Shown in pieces: positions 1 through 7,632 of a stretch of DNA of 21,480 nucleotides. The position numbers were made by a program, and so were the translations under genes. Origin of the DNA: WGAL01 sp964570865 (lineage in GTDB: Bacteria > Bacteroidota > Ignavibacteria > Ignavibacteriales > Melioribacteraceae); assembly GCA_964570865.1 (NCBI GenBank), contig CAZMZM010000044.1, positions 1 to 21,480 of the forward strand, read 5' to 3'. Position 1 is the first letter of the stretch; the number at the start of each line of letters is the position of its first letter. The notes below the pieces were generated by a model. It did no database searches. It was not told the origin of the DNA and saw nothing but the letters and a program-made list of their open reading frames with translations.

Positions 1-1664
1 GCCATAAAAATACGCCAACCTGTTTTCCACTGATTTAATCTCTGAATATTTGTACTGTGGTAAGGATCAACTATGGATGTTATTCTATCTTTGTGAGAAT
101 AATATGTGTAAAGCAAATTTTTATCAACCAGGAAACCTGATATTTTTTTATTCGACTTGTAATTTACACTGACCTCAAGATTTTCACCTCGGAAGATAAT
201 ACGGCAAATACGTTTGTCGAACGTAAGTCCCCAAAATCCTGATGAGTCAAACTGAACACCGGAAATATTTTCAATACGGGGCGGAACGGAGAACTCCGTT
301 AATTTGTCTCCCTTGATTCGCCAGGCTCTAAACTTTTCACCTGTCCAAAAAGCTAAAGTGGAATCGTTACTTGAAACTCTCGCTTGCTCAAAAGGTGCTT
401 TTGCTCTATAAATTATTTTGTCCGGAAAATTATTTTTTATCGAGAAAACAAGCAATTCATTTGAAGTACCTGAAAAACAAGCCATGAAGTTTCTTTCAAT
501 CGTAACAGAGGTTAAATCAATATTCAGATTATGTTCAGAATAAATAACCGGTGCCGAGGGATTTCTTAAAATTGTAACTTCACCTTTCGAACCGAAAATA
601 TAAAACAAACTGTCAACAGGTATTCCGTTTTTAATTTGATACTTTGGTATATACTCCGTCAGATAACGAGGATGAGAAATATCTTTCAGTGAAAAAAAGA
701 AAAATGTTTTGTTCAATGTTGTCGAATAATATACATCATCTCTCCACTTATTTATAGTTACAACAGGTTTCTCGGTTTTTAATCCGGAAATTATTTCCCC
801 TTTTTTGAGAACAAGTAAACCGTTATCATAATCAGCAGCGACAATAAACTCCCCGTCCGCTTTTAATTGCGAAACTCTTCCCTCCGTGTTAATTGACCTG
901 ATAAACTTAAGCGAATCCGAGGCGATTTCATATTCCGTAATGCTGCTTACCTTGGGATTTAGGAAGACGTACAAAATAATAAGGACTAATCCCGACACCA
1001 AAAATATCCACTGCTTACGCAACAGCAGAGCAATTGCAATACCGGCAGCAGTACCGAGCCACGCAGCTCTGGTAAAACTTCCGGCTAATGCAATCAGTAT
1101 TATTAATAAAGCAAAACCAAGTAATATCTTTTTTATAATAGGTAATTTTTCATTTATGAAAAAAGAAAAGAAGAAAACCGAAATCACGCTCAGCAAACCG
1201 CCGGCAGTCATTACGTACTGGAAAGTTGAAGGTCCTTTTGTTTCAAGTGAGTAAAGATGCTCGATGTAATGTTGGAAAGAAGCGACAAGGTAAACCGCAG
1301 CAGTTAAAAACGCAGCACCGAGAAATACTTTTACAATCAGTTTAACTCGCTTCTCATCCGAAGCCACATATATTGTAACATAAAGTAACGGAATTATCAT
1401 AAACCGTTTTATCAGTGTGTGCGCCGCTTGTGCAGGATCAACTGAAAAAATAGTGGAGAGAATTTCCGCAATGATGAATAAGAGAAACGGCAACTCTAAA
1501 CCGGATTTTTGAAACGGATTGCGCTTTTCGGAAATCCATTTGTACAAAAGTAAAAGAAGCGCTCCAAAGTAACCGATTTGTGTTAAAAAAATTGAATTTG
1601 TCAGCGTAATCACACAAAGCAAATAGAGTCCAAATATAAATTTATCCAACCTGCCGCTATTCAT
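1..1664 (-). CDS. O-antigen ligase/polymerase (WaaL/Wzy_C family) with inserted beta-propeller-like domain, partial (3' end beyond window)
   Basis: An open frame starts at ATG 1664 and stays open to base 1, giving 554 residues with no stop; the C-terminus lies outside the window. Residues 1-235 contain about nine hydrophobic segments. They include GSFTRAAWLG at 195-204, the typical SxxR-x-W-L-G stretch of O-antigen ligases and polymerases. At the window edge the frame reads DPYHSTNIQRLNQWKTGW (533-550), the usual Wzy_C sequence that precedes the catalytic periplasmic loop. In the family these two parts are joined directly. Here residues 242-526 intervene: hydrophilic, beta-rich, and divisible into seven units of about 40 residues, so probably a seven-bladed propeller. 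The protein should sit in the inner membrane and transfer or polymerise undecaprenyl-linked glycan at the periplasmic face. The start overlaps the msbA-like gene by 8 nt. Ligase versus polymerase cannot be decided from sequence. Family call is strong; the propeller reading is inference. Confidence 0.85.
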   Translation of the reverse strand, partial: MNSGRLDKFIFGLYLLCVITLTNSIFLTQIGYFGALLLLLYKWISEKRNPFQKSGLELPFLLFIIAEILSTIFSVDPAQAAHTLIKRFMIIPLLYVTIYVASDEKRVKLIVKVFLGAAFLTAAVYLVASFQHYIEHLYSLETKGPSTFQYVMTAGGLLSVISVFFFSFFINEKLPIIKKILLGFALLIILIALAGSFTRAAWLGTAAGIAIALLLRKQWIFLVSGLVLIILYVFLNPKVSSITEYEIASDSLKFIRSINTEGRVSQLKADGEFIVAADYDNGLLVLKKGEIISGLKTEKPVVTINKWRDDVYYSTTLNKTFFFFSLKDISHPRYLTEYIPKYQIKNGIPVDSLFYIFGSKGEVTILRNPSAPVIYSEHNLNIDLTSVTIERNFMACFSGTSNELLVFSIKNNFPDKIIYRAKAPFEQARVSSNDSTLAFWTGEKFRAWRIKGDKLTEFSVPPRIENISGVQFDSSGFWGLTFDKRICRIIFRGENLEVSVNYKSNKKISGFLVDKNLLYTYYSHKDRITSIVDPYHSTNIQRLNQWKTGWRIFM

Positions 1665-3537
1665 CACTTTCCGAATCAATTCTAAATTGTAAATCGTAAA
1701 GCATCTTGTAAATACTTTGTTCGTCTGCAACAAGTTCGTCGTGAGTCCCGCTCTGTACAATTTCGCCGCCATCCAGTACAATTATTTTACTCGAGTTTCT
1801 TATTGTGCTTAAACGGTGTGCGATAACAATAACCGTACGTTCCTCCATCAAACGCTCTATTGCCGCTTGTACAAGCACTTCCGACTCATTATCCAACGAT
1901 GAAGTGGCTTCGTCTAAAATCATAATAGGCGGATTTTTGAGTAAAGCTCTTGCAATTGAAATACGCTGACGCTGACCTCCTGAAAGTCTGACTCCCCGCT
2001 CTCCGATTACCGTATCAAGTCCTTCCGGCAATTCCATAATAAACTTATGAGCGTTTGCCGCTTTTGCCACTTCAATTATTTTTTCATCCGGAATATCGGT
2101 TAATCCGTAAGCAATGTTATTACGTACGGAATCGTTAAACAAAATCGTTTCCTGAGTAACGACACCAATCAGTTGTTTTATAGAACTGATTTTAATATTC
2201 TTGATATTAACTTCATCCAATAAAATAGAGCCTTTGGTAACATCAAAGAAACGTGGGATTAAATCTACAAGCGTTGTTTTCCCTCCGCCGCTGCTTCCAA
2301 CAACAGCAACAATCTCCCCTTTTTTTACTTCGAGATTAATATCTTTTAATACATAATCGTCACCATCATCATATTTAAACCAAACATGCTCTAACCTAAT
2401 TGAATCTTCAAAATTAGTTTTCTCAACCGAATCTTCGGAGTCACGAATGTCAGGCTCAATATCGATTATCTTAAAAACTCTGTCTGCCGCCGCACTTGAT
2501 TCCTGGATGCGGTTGTTAACACTGCTTAATTCTTTGATAGGTTGAATTATTTGAAAAATTGCAAATAAGAATCCCATAAACTCACTCGCCGTAAGAGACT
2601 TGTCCACAAGCACCAACTCTCCTCCGTAATAAATAATTGCAGTCCCAACTCCAACCGTTAAAAATTCAGTAAGCGGACTTGCCGCATTACGAACTCTTAC
2701 CATTTTCAAAATGGTACGGAAAAACTTCTCGGTCTCTCTTTTAAAACGATCTTCTTCAAATTTTTCCATTCCGAATGCTTTAACAATTTTAATTCCGGTT
2801 ACCGTTTCGTGGATAATAGAAGTAATATCCGCCATTTTTGCTTGTAATATCGAACTCTGTTTTCTTAAAATACTTCCGATGTAAGCAATAATACCAATTG
2901 AAAACGGGAGGATAATAAAAGAAAAAAGTGTAAGCTTAAAACTAATTGAAACCGCAATTGCAAGAAAAACAACAATGGTAATCGGTTCCCTTATCAGATT
3001 TAAGAATACCGCCGAAATACTTTGCTGAATAATTACAGTGTCATTTGTTATTCTTGAAATTAAATTACCTGTCCGTTCATGCTTAAAAAACGTCATCGGC
3101 AATTTATGTAAGTGTGCAAAAATCTGGTTACGCAAATCACGGATTACAGCTTGCTCAACATAAGCCAAAAAATATGATTGTAAATAGCCGGAAATATTTT
3201 TAATGAGGAATGCCAATAATATCAGGACAACTATTTTAATTAAAATATCCTGCTGAGTTCCGGTAAAAATATAATCATGAACTTGCAACTTTAAATTAGC
3301 CCACGACTCGGCGATACCATGCGGCACAATACTTTCCGCCGCCGGCATTGTTTGGGTTGGAACAGTCTGAACAACTTCGGCTTTATTCCCTTCCTGGAAA
3401 AGCGTGCTTAGTAAAGGAATAGACAAATAAACCGAAGCACCGCTCATCAATGAAAATATTAAAGTAAACAGAATTGATGCGGCTAAATATTTTGCATACT
3501 TTTTAACGTAGGTTAATATTCGGAAATACGTTCTCAT
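1657..3537 (-). CDS. msbA: MsbA-like lipid ABC exporter (fused membrane and ATPase domains)
   Basis: This 626-residue half-transporter has an N-terminal six-helix membrane domain (about 1-340) and a C-terminal ATPase. Visible motifs are Walker A GSSGGGKT (414-421), Q-loop TQE (461-463), signature LSGGQRQR (518-525), Walker B IMILDEA (538-544) and H-loop His574. As a homodimer this family flips lipid A-core or other lipids across the inner membrane. Placement directly before an O-antigen ligase supports an envelope-lipid substrate, but the multidrug exporters of the family look alike. The loop between helices 1 and 2 (about 47-95) is long and Pro/Thr-rich, facing the periplasm. Walker A has GGGKT where GSGKS is commoner, which should still function. 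The ATG overlaps the xerD stop as ATGA, and its own TAG lies inside the start of the ligase gene, so translation is probably coupled. Confidence 0.88.
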   Translation of the reverse strand: MRTYFRILTYVKKYAKYLAASILFTLIFSLMSGASVYLSIPLLSTLFQEGNKAEVVQTVPTQTMPAAESIVPHGIAESWANLKLQVHDYIFTGTQQDILIKIVVLILLAFLIKNISGYLQSYFLAYVEQAVIRDLRNQIFAHLHKLPMTFFKHERTGNLISRITNDTVIIQQSISAVFLNLIREPITIVVFLAIAVSISFKLTLFSFIILPFSIGIIAYIGSILRKQSSILQAKMADITSIIHETVTGIKIVKAFGMEKFEEDRFKRETEKFFRTILKMVRVRNAASPLTEFLTVGVGTAIIYYGGELVLVDKSLTASEFMGFLFAIFQIIQPIKELSSVNNRIQESSAAADRVFKIIDIEPDIRDSEDSVEKTNFEDSIRLEHVWFKYDDGDDYVLKDINLEVKKGEIVAVVGSSGGGKTTLVDLIPRFFDVTKGSILLDEVNIKNIKISSIKQLIGVVTQETILFNDSVRNNIAYGLTDIPDEKIIEVAKAANAHKFIMELPEGLDTVIGERGVRLSGGQRQRISIARALLKNPPIMILDEATSSLDNESEVLVQAAIERLMEERTVIVIAHRLSTIRNSSKIIVLDGGEIVQSGTHDELVADEQSIYKMLYDLQFRIDSESDE

Positions 3538-4451
3538 CGGTTTTTCGCTTTCTTTGAAAGTTGTTCGAGAGGATGATGTTCAAGATACTCTTGTTTTATA
3601 TAATCCTGATCGATGTGAGTATAAATTTGCGTCGTGGAAATATCGGAATGCCCAAGCATCTCTTGAACGGCGCGTAAATCCGCCCCTCCTTCCAATAAAT
3701 GTGTTGCAAAAGAGTGACGGAATGTGTGTGGATGAACTTCCTTTTCAACTTTTGCAGATTTTACATTTTTTTGAACTATATTCCAAATTGTCATTCGGGA
3801 TAATTTCCCGCCGCGCGAATTCAGAAAAATAAAATTGCCGCTTTTTGATTTCTTTTCCAAAAGAGTACGACTTTCCAAAAGATATTTTTCAATCCATCTT
3901 TTAGCGGATGAACCAATCGGGACAATCCTCTGCTTCGAGCCTTTTCCGAATACGCGAATCACTTCCTCATCGAAAAACAAATCGGATAATTTAAGATTAA
4001 TCAGTTCGCTAACCCGCAGACCCGATGAATACAGAAGTTCAAGAATCGCTCTGTCACGAAGTCCGAATTTATCAAACAGATCAGGTTGATTTAATATTTT
4101 TTCAACTTCCGCAACAGAAAGAACATCGGGAAGTTTCCTTTCAGATTTCATCGGCAAAAGATTGGATGTGGGATCCTTCGTTAAATAGTTTTGCGAATCA
4201 AGATATTTGAAAAACCCTTTGAGTGCAGACATATTTCTTGCTGTTGTTGAATAAGCCAATCCGCTTTTCCGCAACTGATAAAAGTAATCGGACACATCTT
4301 CAGAAGTAATGTTTGCAACATCTTCAACCTTTTTCTCTTCCTCAAAAGCCAAAAATTTCATAATATCATTCTTGTATGATTCGATAGAATTATCCGATAG
4401 ATTTTTCTCAAACTTAAGAGTTGTGAGATACTCGTTCAAAAAATCTTCCAT
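3534..4451 (-). CDS. xerD: Tyrosine recombinase XerC/XerD
   Basis: The 305-residue protein has the SAM-like core-binding domain (about 1-95) and catalytic domain (about 108-295) of Xer site-specific recombinases, at normal family length. The full active set is visible: Arg146 (GLRVSEL), a Lys in GKGSK (169-173), His242 and Arg245 (PHTFRHSFATHLLE), His268 (LGHSD) and the nucleophile Tyr277 (TQIYTHI). It should resolve chromosome dimers at dif next to the terminus, acting with FtsK. XerC and XerD are hard to tell apart by eye, and some lineages use only one. Its location inside a vertical housekeeping operon, without phage or integron genes, argues against a mobile-element integrase. A GGAGAG motif at 4455-4460 lies just upstream, and the ATG directly follows the TAA of the previous gene. 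Confidence 0.9.
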   Translation of the reverse strand: MEDFLNEYLTTLKFEKNLSDNSIESYKNDIMKFLAFEEEKKVEDVANITSEDVSDYFYQLRKSGLAYSTTARNMSALKGFFKYLDSQNYLTKDPTSNLLPMKSERKLPDVLSVAEVEKILNQPDLFDKFGLRDRAILELLYSSGLRVSELINLKLSDLFFDEEVIRVFGKGSKQRIVPIGSSAKRWIEKYLLESRTLLEKKSKSGNFIFLNSRGGKLSRMTIWNIVQKNVKSAKVEKEVHPHTFRHSFATHLLEGGADLRAVQEMLGHSDISTTQIYTHIDQDYIKQEYLEHHPLEQLSKKAKNR

Positions 4452-6632
4452 TTACTCTCCATCAGCAGCGGAGTCATGATTCTCTATTTCATCCTGATTA
4501 GGATAGCGGATACGTTTATGATGCTGGTTAAGGAGGACGTTAACAAAACTTTCTTTTATCAATCGAATATCTTTAAACGTCAGATTCGAATCGTCCAACT
4601 GTCCGTCCCGCATACGATACTCAATTAAATTGGAAACCAGATTTTCTACTTTTTGCGGTTCAATTTCGTTCATTGCGCGTACTGCGGATTCGCAAGCATC
4701 GGCAAGCATAAGTAAAGCGGTTTCTTTAGTATCCGGTTTTGGACCTTTGTAACGAAAATCTTCTTCATTTACTTTATCATCACCGTATAACTTTTTTGCT
4801 TTATCATAGAAAAAACCTACAACCAAAGTACCGTGATGCATCGGAATAAAATCAATAATCTCCTTTGGCAAACCAAAATCTTCAGCGAGTTCAATCCCCT
4901 TTGTTACGTGGCTCATAATAATTTTTACGCTTTCTTCGGGCGGAAGTTTGTCGTGAATGTTGACATCATTAAATTGATTTTCCACAAAAGCTTCAGGATA
5001 ATATGTTTTTCCGATATCATGATAATATGCTCCGACCCTTGCCAATAAAGCGTTTGCGTCAATCTTTGTTGACGCTTCCTCAACCATATTCCCGATTACC
5101 ATCGAATGATTAAATGTGCCGGGCGCTTTTGACATCAACTCCCTAAGCAAAGTATTGTTCGTATCGGAAAGCTCAAGGTAAGTTAAATCGGTTGAAACGT
5201 GGAATGTTTTCTCAAAAAAGTAGATAAATGCAAATGTAAGTACGGGACTGAGCAAAGCATTTGTTGCCGCAAATGAAGATTCCATCAAAATATTTTGAAG
5301 CGAATGAAATCTTTCGAATCCGAAAGCAAAAATTCCCAACAAATATCCGAGCAGTATGAAAAAGAAAGATCTGAAAATTTGGTTTCTGTTTTTAACATCG
5401 CTTACAGTATAAGCCGCAAAACCGCCTGCAATCATGTGAGTAAGTGTTTGGATATAATCGTTACCTAATATTCCTCCGACAATAAAGGCAATAGTAACCG
5501 TACCGAAAAAAGCGACTCTGGAATCAAATAAAATCGCCAGCAGCATCGAGCCCATAGGAACAAGTACAAGAAAATTAACCGGTGTGTTTACATTCATTAA
5601 CTGTACAAAATAAGCTATGCTGCTTGTAAACAGAATTATGATTGCAATCATCAATAGATTGAGGTTATCATTATAAATCTTTTTACGGGATAAGAACAAA
5701 TAGAGCATAAACAGAAATAAAACAACCAGAACGTGAATAGTTTTACCAACATACTGCATTGCCAAATCGATGCCGCTAATTTGTTCCCCTCGTGCAATTT
5801 TATAGGAATCGATTTTAAGCTTTATCTCTTTTGTTATTCTATCGTGTTTTGCTACAATTCTTTCATTTTCGTTAACAATACCAATGTTACGTGAAACTTT
5901 ACTCATAGCAATTTTGCGTTCACGATTAGTTTGTGTTTCGCTGTATATTAAATTCGGTGATAAAAACCGGAGCGCTATTCTATATGCCAGAGAATCAACA
6001 GCAACATCACCAACCAGTTCAGATTTAATATTATTGAAGAGAACCGCAGCTGCTTTTTTCATATCATACAATTTGAAGATAGGAACACTTTTCTGAATTC
6101 TTCCGTCAAGGATTGAAACTGTATCTCTCTTAATTTCTTCAAAAGTAATATCTGTAATTCCGGCTTTATAAAGCGGGCTTAACGAATTAGTAATTGCATG
6201 TGAAATATCTTTGAGTTTTACTGATGCCGAATTAGAAAGCAATATTTGACGTCTTTTTAAGTCCACTAATTTTTCAAAATCATTGGTGCTAATAGAAAGA
6301 TTTGGTGGTAGAGTAAGCGAATCTTTATAAATCCTGATTTTTCTGTTCAACAAATACCAATAATTCGAAAACGCTTTCATGGATTTAACGAGGACGCTAT
6401 CATCAACAATAAAAACCGGATAAACTTTTGAAACTGCAGCAGTTTTCTCTTTTTCATATTGTGATTGGTCTTTTAAAATCTCGAAACTCATCGGAGCTAT
6501 TAAATCCTCTTTTGTCCAGATACTACCTACCGAAACGTTTGCATCCAATGATTCCCCGTGAGGAAAAAGAAGAACTAAAACCCCAACCGTAATGATGAAA
6601 AGTAATATTTTAACTCTTACACTGCTTTTCAT
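4452..6632 (-). CDS. 7TM-HD family phosphohydrolase (PgpH-like, probable cyclic-di-AMP phosphodiesterase)
   Basis: 726 residues in the order of the 7TMR-HD family: an N-terminal membrane anchor (8-24), a large extracytoplasmic region (about 25-290), seven closely spaced helices (about 295-475), then a cytoplasmic HD domain (about 500-710). The metal ligands are present: His509 (FNHSMV), His538-Asp539 (YYHDIGKT), His575 (SHVTKG), His599/His600 and Asp645 (LADACESA). Characterised family members such as Listeria PgpH hydrolyse cyclic-di-AMP to pApA, so turnover of that messenger, controlled by an outside signal, is the likely role. No diadenylate cyclase is in the window, so the ligand is inferred. 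The gene is 3 nt from the HAD gene upstream, and its TAA abuts the xerD ATG, placing it in the same transcript as xerD, msbA and the ligase. Confidence 0.85.
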   Translation of the reverse strand: MKSSVRVKILLFIITVGVLVLLFPHGESLDANVSVGSIWTKEDLIAPMSFEILKDQSQYEKEKTAAVSKVYPVFIVDDSVLVKSMKAFSNYWYLLNRKIRIYKDSLTLPPNLSISTNDFEKLVDLKRRQILLSNSASVKLKDISHAITNSLSPLYKAGITDITFEEIKRDTVSILDGRIQKSVPIFKLYDMKKAAAVLFNNIKSELVGDVAVDSLAYRIALRFLSPNLIYSETQTNRERKIAMSKVSRNIGIVNENERIVAKHDRITKEIKLKIDSYKIARGEQISGIDLAMQYVGKTIHVLVVLFLFMLYLFLSRKKIYNDNLNLLMIAIIILFTSSIAYFVQLMNVNTPVNFLVLVPMGSMLLAILFDSRVAFFGTVTIAFIVGGILGNDYIQTLTHMIAGGFAAYTVSDVKNRNQIFRSFFFILLGYLLGIFAFGFERFHSLQNILMESSFAATNALLSPVLTFAFIYFFEKTFHVSTDLTYLELSDTNNTLLRELMSKAPGTFNHSMVIGNMVEEASTKIDANALLARVGAYYHDIGKTYYPEAFVENQFNDVNIHDKLPPEESVKIIMSHVTKGIELAEDFGLPKEIIDFIPMHHGTLVVGFFYDKAKKLYGDDKVNEEDFRYKGPKPDTKETALLMLADACESAVRAMNEIEPQKVENLVSNLIEYRMRDGQLDDSNLTFKDIRLIKESFVNVLLNQHHKRIRYPNQDEIENHDSAADGE
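4455..4460 (-). promoter_or_regulatory. Ribosome binding site of xerD
   Basis: GGAGAG on the minus strand lies inside the last codons of the 7TM-HD gene, separated from the xerD ATG only by that gene's TAA. The spacing (3 nt) is short for a Shine-Dalgarno site, so re-initiation by terminating ribosomes may contribute. Confidence 0.45.
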
Positions 6633-6635
6633 AAA

Positions 6636-7484
6636 CTATTTTCTCTTTGCATTAAGCACCATTTCCAAAAATTCCGCGACTCCGCCTTCGTGATTATTCT
6701 TTTGTGTTACAATATCCGCTAACCGTAAAATCTCGGGTACGGCATTTGCAACGGCAAACAAAATAGCTTTTGTCTCAAACAAAGAGCGGTCGTTATACCA
6801 ATCTCCGACAACTGCAGAATTTTCGATCCCAATACGATATTTTTTTGCCAATTTCCTTAATCCGTCCCCTTTTGAAGAACCGTGTCTTCTGACTTCAAGA
6901 TAATATAAACCTCCGTATAAATGAGATTTATAGTAAGAAGTTCTGAGTCCGAAACTACCGGGGAAAGTCATCTTTTTTTCAATAAATCTGATGTTTTCTT
7001 TTTGATCTCCAGTTATAACAATCTCCAAAGTTTTTTCAAAATATGGCTCTAACGATTCAACCATTTCATACTCGGCACCATATTTTTCAAGCAAATCAGG
7101 AATTAATGAGTTGTGTTCAGTGTAATAAATCTTTTCAGCGTGGCAAAGAGCATATCTTGAAAGAGAACTTTCAGCCAATCTCACAGCTTTTTTTACATAC
7201 CTTAGAGGAACATAAGAAGCAAAAGTAATTTCTCCCGTATCATGGGATTTAATCATTGAACCATCTAAAGAAATTAAAGGAGTTTTAATTCCAAGTTCAT
7301 TTGCATAATCAACCAGCGCTTTATGCAAACGACCGCTGGCAAATGAAAATCTAACTCCGAGTTTCTCGAGTTCAAAGACCAAATCTTTTGTCTCTGAAGG
7401 GATTTCCCCTTCGTTGTTCAACAATGTTCCGTCAAGATCAAATACAATTAATTTGAGATTCTTAAGTTGTTCAGTTGTAATCAT
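6636..7484 (-). CDS. HAD-superfamily hydrolase, Cof subfamily
   Basis: The 282-residue cytosolic protein has all four HAD motifs: DLDGT (16-20; Asp16 nucleophile, Asp18 acid/base), FASGR (48-52; Ser50), Lys205 (SSKGDGLRKL) and GDWYNDRSLF (227-236; Asp228, Asp232). The alpha/beta cap between motifs II and III (about 85-200) is of the C2B type of Cof proteins, which dephosphorylate small metabolites such as sugar phosphates, pyridoxal phosphate or flavin precursors. The substrate cannot be read from sequence. A GGAAA stretch about 8 nt upstream of the ATG supports this start. It appears to be first in the five-gene unit, after a 148-nt gap. Its role relative to the envelope genes is unclear and it may be a bystander. 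Confidence 0.85.
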   Translation of the reverse strand: MITTEQLKNLKLIVFDLDGTLLNNEGEIPSETKDLVFELEKLGVRFSFASGRLHKALVDYANELGIKTPLISLDGSMIKSHDTGEITFASYVPLRYVKKAVRLAESSLSRYALCHAEKIYYTEHNSLIPDLLEKYGAEYEMVESLEPYFEKTLEIVITGDQKENIRFIEKKMTFPGSFGLRTSYYKSHLYGGLYYLEVRRHGSSKGDGLRKLAKKYRIGIENSAVVGDWYNDRSLFETKAILFAVANAVPEILRLADIVTQKNNHEGGVAEFLEMVLNAKRK

Positions 7485-7632
7485 TTATCAATTTCCATAT
7501 ATCGAATATTCTTATTTATTCAAAAACTAAAAATACGAAACTTTTTCAGTAATTAATACCCAAAGCAGCAACAAAATAAATCAAAAAATTGACGCATTTT
7601 TCTAAAAGCAGACGTATTAAAAGATTTTCACT
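7485..7632. other. AT-rich spacer between the two minus-strand gene units
   Basis: This 148-nt gap separates the symporter stop from the HAD gene start and probably holds the promoter of the left unit. I searched for a Bacteroidota-type pair (TTTG, about 19-21 nt, TAnnTTTG) and found only a poor fit at 7494-7524, which would leave almost no leader. There is no G/C-rich hairpin followed by a T run. No element is supported. Confidence 0.4.

Noticed and set aside
886..1254. Plus-strand ORF of 122 codons opposite the O-antigen ligase.
   Set aside because: The minus frame shows strong family motifs across the same bases, so the plus ORF is an antisense shadow, as are the other plus-strand ORFs opposite coding genes on the left.
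3534..4451. XerC/D-like recombinase as evidence of an integrated mobile element.
   Set aside because: It has no phage, integron or attachment-site context, its length is that of housekeeping Xer, and it sits in a tight operon with core genes.
7494..7524. TTTG, 19 nt, TATATGGA as a Bacteroidota-type promoter of the HAD gene.
   Set aside because: The second box matches poorly and the transcript would start only a few bases before the ATG.
7567..7610. A/T-only inverted repeat (AAAAAT, loop, ATTTTT) in the spacer after the symporter.
   Set aside because: Six A:T pairs with no G/C cannot form a stable terminator, and such matches are expected by chance in this composition.
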